In this document: positions 56,483 to 64,000 of the stretch, in pieces | Layout of the letters: each line of letters begins with the position of its first letter | Numbering within the stretch: position 1 is the first letter of the stretch | NCBI GenBank assembly: GCA_019925095.2 | Contig: CM034405.1 | Span: forward strand, 13,479,401-13,543,400 | DNA: 64,000 nucleotides | Source of the DNA: Dendrolimus kikuchii | Taxonomy: Eukaryota; Arthropoda; Insecta; Lepidoptera; Lasiocampidae | Reading direction: 5' to 3' | The notes under the pieces: generated by a model | What the model was told of the DNA's origin: nothing | Seen by the model: only the letters and a program-made list of their open reading frames with translations | Database searches by the model: none | Made by a program: the position numbers and the translations under genes

Positions 56483-59400
56483 ATGATTGTCCAAACGGTA
56501 AAGGCTGTACTCGCCAGTGTCGCAAATTTATAAATGTAAATCAGGGTTTGTAAATTAACTTTTCAAATAATTATCTAATACTATACAAATGTATAGTATT
56601 ACATACTTATTAAAAAAGTTAACAAATACATTGTGACAATTAAATAAATGACGAAAATTTATATGTTAATAATAATTGTCTTTTAAGTTCTCTGAGTTTG
56701 AATATTAATTACATTTAATACCAAACGCTTATTTGTTGATAAAAGATGTTAATGATTTTATTTACTTTTTCAGTGTATTCTGCTGGCATGTTCTATTGCT
56801 GCGTCACTTGCAAATGAAAGACCAAAAAGAGATTTATTTAAGCTGAAGAAATTCATAACTTCAAAATTGCTAAAACCGAAAGCTACTGTACAGCCTAATT
56901 ACAAACTATATCGGATACCTGGCTTCAATAATATTTTAGTTAAAGCTATCCCCAAGGAGACGCAGAGGGTTGTAAGTATACCGGTGGAATTTTTAGGTGA
57001 TGAAACAGCCAATGAAACGTTGAAAGCTTTAGAGGATATTAAAAAACTGCTTAAAGTAGGAATATTAAACGACAAAGATGATAAAATCATTCAAGAAATG
57101 ATGGTTCCGATATTTCAGACCCCGCCAGTTAAATTTACGGAACTTACCAAAACATATTCAGTCCAGCCTTCGTATCCATCTGAACCAATAATCGTCAGAA
57201 ATCCACCTATGAAAGTAGCAGAAGTGATTTCGTTAGTTCCTGATGATACTAAATATTCGTACAAACAAACAACAAAGGATAAAGAAATAACAACTTTTGT
57301 TTCACAAAACAGTCCAGATACTGTTATAACTACTACTAAAAATGTTCCAAGGTTGCCACCATTCATTAAAACACGAATAGAAGAAGTTGCTTCAATGGGT
57401 GTTAATCCATATGCTTTTGCAACACCCGGAGCTGTTATTCCTGCACGGCCACCAGTACTTGTTGAAGAGATTGTCAAAGTTCCAACGGTGCCGCAAGGTG
57501 TTAATTATCTAATAGAACATGGAGACGTTGGTACTTATGATTCATCTATCTTTGCTAGACCAGTTAGACCATCGATGTTAGTTAAAGAAACTAGTTATTT
57601 TTCCTCACCGCCACCCGAAGTTGTTGATGTTTTCAATCAACCAGTGACAGGAGTCGCAAGACATCCCGTCCTTGTTAAAGAAACAATGAAAATACCTTCG
57701 TATCCCCCAGGAATAGCACCTTTAATGATCGAAGAGCAAAAGCCGCCTGTATTAGTTAAAGAAACTGTGAAAATCCCTGGAATTAAATCATATTCCCCAC
57801 AAATAGATACAAGGGGAACTGTGAATGTAAAAGTGAATACTGGACGCAGTACCACCCATAATTATAATAATCAAGTATTAAATAGTGTTAATAAAAATTG
57901 GAACAAAAAAGAAATTCCTCTACCACCTTCTCTTCCTGAGGACAAAAATATATCAAAAAATACACCTGGATTTTTATACAGTTTTACAGATAAAAATGGA
58001 ACGAATAATTTTGGACATAATGTAAATCCTACAAGAACGAAGATTTCTAGGAGTACGAGCAATGTTGAAAATACTACGTATGAAGGTATATTTTAAAATC
58101 TTTGCTATTGCTAAATTATAGTTATTTTAAAGATGATTTATATCAATTTGCTTATTTAGTACTGCTCGTTTTGAAATGTCGAAAAATTAACGAATCTGAA
58201 CCGCAGTAAAAAATAATTGATCATTAACAGCGACAGAAAAAGGAATAGAAAATATAATATAAATACCTCTACCAACAATTCTAGAAAATTTCAACAAATC
58301 TAAAGGATTTTCATATAAATTTGTGAGTAGAAATAAAACTTACAGCAGATTTAATTTCGACACAACTAAAATAATAAAAAATGAAGCACATACTAATAAT
58401 AAACATAAAATTGTAAATAATGATACTTCACAACTGACTTCATTTATTGCAGCCAAAAATCTAATGAAATCGGAGTCAATCGGTGCTGAACCTTTTAAAG
58501 AGGCAGATAAATTCTTATCTCAAAAAGCAAGACATGAAATAAGAATGGAAAATACAACGAAACTAAATAAAACGATATCTACCAAAAGGCAGTATAATAA
58601 GAGAAATGTTTCATATAATCAATTCAATTTAACTGTTATGAATAAGAATTTAGAATCTGTGGCATACCGAGGAGATATACCTCAACTTTCTTCATTATCA
58701 AGTCAAGAAAATGAAGAAACTTCTAAACAGACTGAAATCAACTATAATGCAAATTCGACTACAAGTAATATTTTAACTGAAACAACAGCAAACAAAACAC
58801 ATTTGGGTAAAATTGATAGCAAACTAGTCAATATTTCAAATGATGTAAAATCCCCGCCTCCTAATTTAAATAACAGCATGAGTAACAAACATGGTTCGAG
58901 TAGAGGATATACTAAATTCACGAATAGGCATAATTTAGAGATTTTGCAAATTAAACCAAAAGAAAATGTAAGCGTTAGTCCTCTATTGCCACCTCTTAGT
59001 GACAAGTCTGTAATATCACAGAAAGATGTAACTCATAATGTTAACAGCATGAATTCAAGTTTCGTGAAAACTATTGATGATACTTCATCTAGTGCAAAAG
59101 ATTATTCGAACAGAACAACTATACAAGATAATGTAATTACACAAAAATATAATATTCAAACTGAGAATGTTTTTCCTCCACCTCCCACATTCAAAAGTAA
59201 TAAAATTAATTCAGTACCCGATCAGAATATAAATTTAGCGTTGAATTCAAAAACATTAAATTCATATACTTCGTTTAAGAACAAAACAGAAATTAATGGC
59301 ATCACGCAAATTAATTTATCCGTTGTTACTAGCAATACTACAGAAGTAAATGGTGCAAAATCTGAGTTGGAATCAGAGAAAGTGGATGAAGAATTAAATC

Positions 59401-60299
59401 CCTTAAGAAAGAACAATAGTCCTACAAAAGCATTAATTCAAGCACAAGTTGATTTGAATCAGATTGAAGACAGAATAACTAGTATTTCTAATAAGAAAAA
59501 CAATAATGTGAAATCAAATAATGTTGTCGGTTTGGCAAAGAAAGGAAACTCAACTGTAAATTCGAATAACACATTAATTAACCCAAAGAGAAATTTTTCT
59601 TCTACAAATATGTTAAATGAAAAATATAAAAGTAAAATAACAAAAGTAAGCAAAACTAATTCAATTTTCAGTCAAAACAAGACAAGAAATTTGAATATTA
59701 CTGTTAAATCAGAGTTAAATACCAACCACAAAACTGGAGGAATTGCAAGAGGAAACAGGCAAAATTCACCAATTTCCTTATCAACGAAAAAAGGAAACAT
59801 TCGAAAACAAGACAACAAATATGCATTAAATCCATCACGAAAAGCAGCTATCAACAGATTGATAGGCAGAAATGAAACAAAATCAAATAATCTCAAAAAT
59901 GCTGTAACCAAAACTGCTCTTTCTCAGTTCTCTCAGAAGCAGACTTCAAAAACCAGCAATAACAATCGCGCTGTTGTTAAAATGAATAGAAAAATAACAA
60001 CAGGTGAAAGAAATAAAAGAGACGTAAATAAGGTGTCTTATAAAATACCCAATCATTATTTATATATGCCACCTGTAGATGTTGATGTAGCGCCACCCAT
60101 TAGACCTACTGGACTTGATGCCGTTCGTAGTAATTCTGATAGAACAGAGGAAGCATCAAGGAGTTTCAAGAAGAATAATATAAATGCTAATTTAGTTAGA
60201 AATCCTTTAATTGTAATGAATAGTAATATTCATGTATTTCAACAAGACAATTCTACGAATTCCAGGAGTTCTAATGTTACTCTCATGTCTAAGGTATAA
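56483..60299 (+). CDS. Predicted secreted repeat protein, unrecognised (about 1,113 aa)
   Basis: Three exons join in phase: 56483-56497 (candidate), 56774-58085 and 58285-60299. The join gives MIVQTCILLACSIAASLA, a good signal peptide with cleavage expected after SLA, then a dibasic RPKRD. The tiny first exon interrupting the signal peptide is usual for insect cuticle and other secreted-protein genes. Residues about 230-345 repeat a P-x-LVKET-x-KIP-like motif: PPVLVEEIVKVP (about 230), PSMLVKETSYF (271), HPVLVKETMKIP (303), PPVLVKETVKIP (329). The C-terminal 670 residues are Asn/Ser/Lys/Thr-rich with many N-x-S/T sites and short Pro patches, ending PNHYLYMPPVDVDVAPPIRP and then SNVTLMSKV. The 199-bp intron 58086-58284 (donor GAAG|GTATAT, acceptor ATTCTAG) bridges a stop. 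I know no family with this architecture; a cuticle, eggshell or silk-gland matrix role is only a guess. Exon 2 and 3 reading frames are strong; exon 1 is the weakest part. Confidence 0.72.
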
Positions 60300-60310
60300 A
60301 GAATTTGTGA

Positions 60311-60596
60311 AATAAAATAGACACTTAGGATTTAATTTATTTATTGTAGACGTATGCTTAAATATTTTGTATGATAGGATTATTTATAATAATTAAAATA
60401 TTTTATTTAACAGTAATGTTGTTTAATTTTAAACACATTAATGGCACGTTTGTAAATTCTAGATAAAAGTTCTGAATAGTTAAGAAATTATATAATTTGT
60501 GATTTTGGTGGACATTACACATGCATATAAGTAATTATTGTGTACAAAACAATGAAGTCACTTTTTATATTAACGTTGTGTTAACGTACAAATAAA
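60311..60596 (+). terminator. Polyadenylation signals of the secreted-protein gene
   Basis: AATAAA at 60311-60316, only 12 bp after the TAA, and again at 60591-60596. The second would leave a 3' untranslated region of about 300 bp. Confidence 0.5.
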
Positions 60597-60747
60597 AAAC
60601 TATTATAATGTATGTATACCTAAATTAATATGTCATTCATATTCATGAAAGAATGGTTGGAAATCGTCCTTTTTATCAAAATTAATCACTGTCTAAGGCT
60701 AAGCGGACACGATTGCTTTCATAAAATGTCATTGTATTAAAAAAAAC

Positions 60748-61002
60748 CAGATAATAAACCACAAGGCCCAAAATGCTCCATCTACCGTTCCACAAGGCGA
60801 TCGCGGTCGTTATGATTGTGGCGAAAACGTCACTAATGACGTCATGATTTTCGCTCACGCAGCTCTCACACCGACCCATGTCAAGAGGTGGGTCGAGTAA
60901 CCGTTCCACTTGAGTTTACCATTGTGACGCCCGCAAGCAAGTGGAACGGGAAAATTTGCGGTCGTGAACGTCGTCGTTGTGAGCTACTAATGGAACGCGC
61001 TG
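60748..61002. mobile_element. hAT-like MITE, copy 6
   Basis: The left tip is diverged (CAGATAATAAACCAC). The interior keeps AATGACGTCATGATTTTCGC and GCAAGCAAGTGGAACGGG, and the right end is intact: GAGCTACTAATGGAACGCGCTG. Confidence 0.7.
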
Positions 61003-61365
61003 TAATTTCATGTTCTTATCTATTTGGAAATATGTATAACTCGGAAAATATTTTTTTCTGATCTGTTAACTATTTTTAGATATTTTACAAGAATTTATTC
61101 ATTATATTCACATCGATAACATTAAATATATATTTGCATTTACATTTTAGATATAGATTCATTGTTCAAAATATAAGATTTGGATTTGACACATTCTTCT
61201 CAAGACCTTTATTATTTAAATTTTTACCATAGTAAGTTGTAGTTCTAGTAGCCTATAGCGGTAGCTTTCGCAGATTCGTATAATTAAAATGACAAGTATC
61301 AAAATAAGGTAGATCTATTAGCTGTATGTTAAACCTACTAGTATATTTAGACATGTGTCAAATAC

Positions 61366-61428
61366 TTTCACTAAGTGATGCTCTAAAAGTGGCTAAGGTG
61401 GCCACTTTTAGAGCATCACTTAGTGAAA
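61366..61428. repeat. Perfect 28-bp hairpin, 7-nt loop
   Basis: Arm 61366-61393 (TTTCACTAAGTGATGCTCTA and on to GTGGC) is exactly inverted at 61401-61428, with loop TAAGGTG. No mismatches. Confidence 0.95.
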
Positions 61429-61534
61429 TTGATTGATTGTCTACAATAAATCCTGTTGCTAGAGCTTTTATCATGATATAAAATATTTTATGGTCATGTA
61501 ATCTTTATCAAAAGTACACTACACCAAATTTCAA

Positions 61535-62155
61535 TTTGAAAATCAGTTCGATGAGCGTCGTTAGGAGTTATGGCTGGTTCGGACATATTAAGTGAGTTAA
61601 CGCATGTAAAAACAATTTTCCGGTGGCTTCGTTAGTTATGGTCTAGACCATGCTCCAAAGCCACCGATCTTGGTATGAAGTTTCATTTTTCTGCGAGTCC
61701 GTCATGTGGTAGACGGAGGCCACAGAAAGACTGAAGGTGGAGGCGTACGCAGACCCCGTCCGCAGATGGTCGATCGGCGGTCGAAGGCGCCACTATGATT
61801 CCGTCACAGGGGGCCGCTTGTTACGGGGGTAACAGCGCACTTCCCTGTTTGATGAAGTGGGCTGCTCTGCCTGCGGGGTGTCAGTGTTAGCCAAACGTAA
61901 GGGCGTCACTAGATCCCATAATGACCCGTAAAAGTGCGGGAATAGGTGCGCAAGTTTAGGTTTACTGGGTAGTTTGGCGGCCGGTTTCTCACGGCTACTT
62001 CTGCTCCGACGAAGTAAGCGTAGAGAAACGTTTGCTGAGAGTCCCACATACCATCGGCACGCTTCTGTGCGTGCGGTAAGAGTCTTTCCCCGGAGGCAAG
62101 AGGATATGTCCAAAGACATTCCCGTACATTATCAAAAAAATATAAACATAATTTA
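61535..62155 (-). repeat. GC-rich interspersed repeat with spurious frames
   Basis: The GC content jumps above its surroundings. It carries long frames on both strands, for example minus 62119-61793. The motif ATGAAACTTCATACCAAGAT (reversed) with TGGCTTTGGAGCATGG is of a kind I associate with lepidopteran repeats. I see no conserved domain and no splice context. Confidence 0.4.
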
Positions 62156-63600
62156 AGTAATAAATTACGCTTAAAATTTACTTATCTACTTGGGTATTTT
62201 ACACATGTACACCAGCCATTAGTCCTGTGGAAACGTTATACAGGTGAATTTTGCCAGTGGGCCTTCAGGACCAAATCCTAAACTATATGAAATAGCGAAA
62301 ATCACTCGATGGAGTTTCAATCAACCTGTCAATGAACCTTTTCCCTTGGTTAGATATACCTGTTGGCAACACCAACAATATTGATTTACACATTTGTATT
62401 AAAATGGTCTAAGATTAAATAAATTATTTAAATATCTCTAGTGGTGCTGTGTTGCAATTTATTATACCCTCTCCTTACAAATTTTGATCGCCTTATGTTT
62501 TGATCAATTCCTTTACAGAAATTGACTATAAACTATGATTTAGTACAATAATATCTACAGTAGGTGTTTTTACTGTCAATATCAGCCGATTCCATTCTTG
62601 ACAAGGGTAATTGATTTTTCAAAAATCTAATTAAACTTCCAAGTCGGCTCTGAGACTCCTTTGAGTGATTTTCGCTATTTCGTGTAGTTCAGGATTTGGC
62701 CATGACGGACCACTTAAAAATCCACAGACATGGTATACACACATATTAGATCTCATAGTAATCGAGTTTTACTATATAAAATAATCAATAATAGTACAGA
62801 GGAGTTCATTAATATGTAAGCAGTGCAAAAGATTTAACATATTGTAAGCATTAGAATCTTAGAAAATATTCTTAAACACTGTAGATCATGAAAATATCAT
62901 CATATAATCCGTTCAATAATATATGCCTGGACGCTTTACAATAATTGATGACCAGCCATATGAGCAAATAACTTAATACCCTAGGATACAAAAATGCCTA
63001 AACAAATATTCATATTTATACCCTACACTTGTAGGAATGTCATTCAAATAGTCTTAATCATAAAAATGTCTTGACAAAACAGTTTAAACGTGAATCGTAG
63101 TAATAAAAATCTATAGATACGTGAAGCAAAAACTTTGTGCCCCTTTTTACGAAAATTGCGCGGACGGAAGAGTATGAAATTTCGCAAACTTATAGTTTAT
63201 ATAGAGAATGCGACGCGAGAAGCTACGAATGCTAATATTTTTTTTAAATTATGCATAAAAAATACATTAAATCAATAAAAAACATTACACACACTACCAT
63301 GTATTTGACACACACACGCATATATACTCTTTTGCTTATTGTGGCCTTGGCGAAATCTGTGGTTATAGAAGTATATAGTCTTTGACAAAAAAATATTATG
63401 GTCGAATTTCGAATTTATAGTACTTGTATTTATAAATCCATCGCTGGTCATATAATCGTAATACATACATATTATTGACCGGAATCTGTCTTATATAAAT
63501 TAATCTAAAACTTAACCACAAATTATTGATACATTACATACATTATTGATACTACTGCTTACAATATTTTGAATCCTTTGCAATGCTTATATATTAATGA
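62156..63600. other. AT-rich intergenic DNA, nothing recognised
   Basis: No exon with splice support and no repeat shared elsewhere in the window. An imperfect inverted relation links AGGACCAAATCCTAAACTAT near 62268 and AGTTCAGGATTTGGCCATGA near 62687, suggesting another foldback element of about 420 bp. Confidence 0.4.
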
Positions 63601-63687
63601 ACTCGACTGTACATCAACAAGTGAGAGAAAATTAACATGTGGCGCCATCTGTTTATGTAGAATCTAAGAGATTTTGGAATAACGTTT

Positions 63688-63693
63688 TTTATT
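63688..63693 (-). terminator. Candidate polyadenylation signal of the right-edge gene
   Basis: AATAAA on the minus strand lies 100 bp beyond the stop codon of the terminal exon at 63793-63965. Confidence 0.45.
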
Positions 63694-63792
63694 GGGCCAT
63701 TTACAATCTTAGTAATATTTCTTCTGAGTATCTTTCCTTCTTGATGCTTACTATGGTTTTGTTGCAATTTTATATGCTGTGTTTGAATAGTT

Positions 63793-63965
63793 TTAAACAG
63801 CGCTTTCTCGATGTAATGTAAGAGTGACATCTGGTGGTGGTGCGTCCCATCGGTCCCAGAAAGCTGGTTTTCTTCTTCTGTCTATTGTTGGGGCTGAATC
63901 TCCTGAAGCAATGGAGAAACCACTGCTGCATGAGCGCAAGCTGTTTGAAGCTCGGATTTTGTGTT
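63793..63965 (-). CDS. 3'-terminal exon of an unidentified gene
   Basis: On the minus strand a strong acceptor (TATATTTGTCTTTCGCAG) precedes 173 nt: two leading bases, 56 codons and a TAA at 63793. The peptide reads HKIRASNSLRSCSSGFSIAS, then APTIDRRRKPAFWDRWDAPP and PDVTLTLHRESAV. It is well-mixed, with a Trp-rich FWDRWDAPPPD core that looks conserved. The gene continues to the right of the window. I do not recognise the protein. Confidence 0.6.
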
Positions 63966-64000
63966 CTGCGAAAGACAAATATATAAGTAACTAGGATAGG

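Noticed and set aside
57115..57477. Antisense frame of 120 codons within the secreted-protein gene
   Set aside because: It is a shadow of the plus-strand exon, whose frame is longer and carries the repeats and signal peptide.
61793..62119. Minus-strand frame of 108 codons
   Set aside because: It lies in a GC-rich interspersed repeat where GC content alone lengthens frames, and it has no splice context or recognisable domain.

Overview
This window is nuclear DNA from an insect, almost certainly a moth or butterfly (Lepidoptera). It is AT-rich, its genes are split into short exons with GT-AG introns, and the space between them is packed with repeat types I associate with lepidopteran genomes: CTGTCTGTC-type repeats, a maT-like DD37D mariner, tRNA-derived SINEs, several MITE families and 5'-truncated RTE-like LINE ends.

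Genes in order: (1) 1286-5445, plus strand, the last three exons of Pellino (Pli), an E3 ubiquitin ligase of Toll/IL-1 signalling; its 5' part lies left of the window. (2) 17862-24406, minus strand, a complete six-exon WDR92/DNAAF10 (357 aa). (3) 25523-36921, plus strand, a complete ten-exon Cfp1/CXXC1 (498 aa), divergent from WDR92 across about 1.1 kb. (4) 47582-50503, plus strand, a four-exon bHLH factor of the Fer3/FERD3L type (161 aa). (5) 56483-60299, plus strand, a predicted secreted protein of about 1,113 aa that I do not recognise; its N-terminal half repeats a P-x-LVKET motif and its C-terminal half is Asn/Ser/Lys/Thr-rich. (6) 63793-63965, minus strand, the last exon of an unidentified gene that continues past the right edge. 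A weaker candidate minus-strand terminal exon lies at 41472-41700.

All exon joins were worked out by hand from splice consensus, reading phase and recalled family sequences. For WDR92 the join gives 357 codons plus stop, equal to the vertebrate protein. For Cfp1 every junction keeps phase, including one GC-AG intron. For Fer3 the 15-codon first exon fits in phase. No transcript data were available.

The genes are not functionally linked as an operon would be. Pellino acts in innate immune signalling, WDR92 in dynein-arm preassembly, Cfp1 in H3K4 methylation by SET1/COMPASS and Fer3 in neural development. The observations I rank highest are the unrecognised secreted repeat protein, a Cfp1 CXXC finger whose CpG-reading residues appear to be replaced, a mariner inserted about 20 bp from a WDR92 splice acceptor, a perfect 28-bp hairpin at 61366-61428, and a Harbinger-like element carrying a broken MADF domain.
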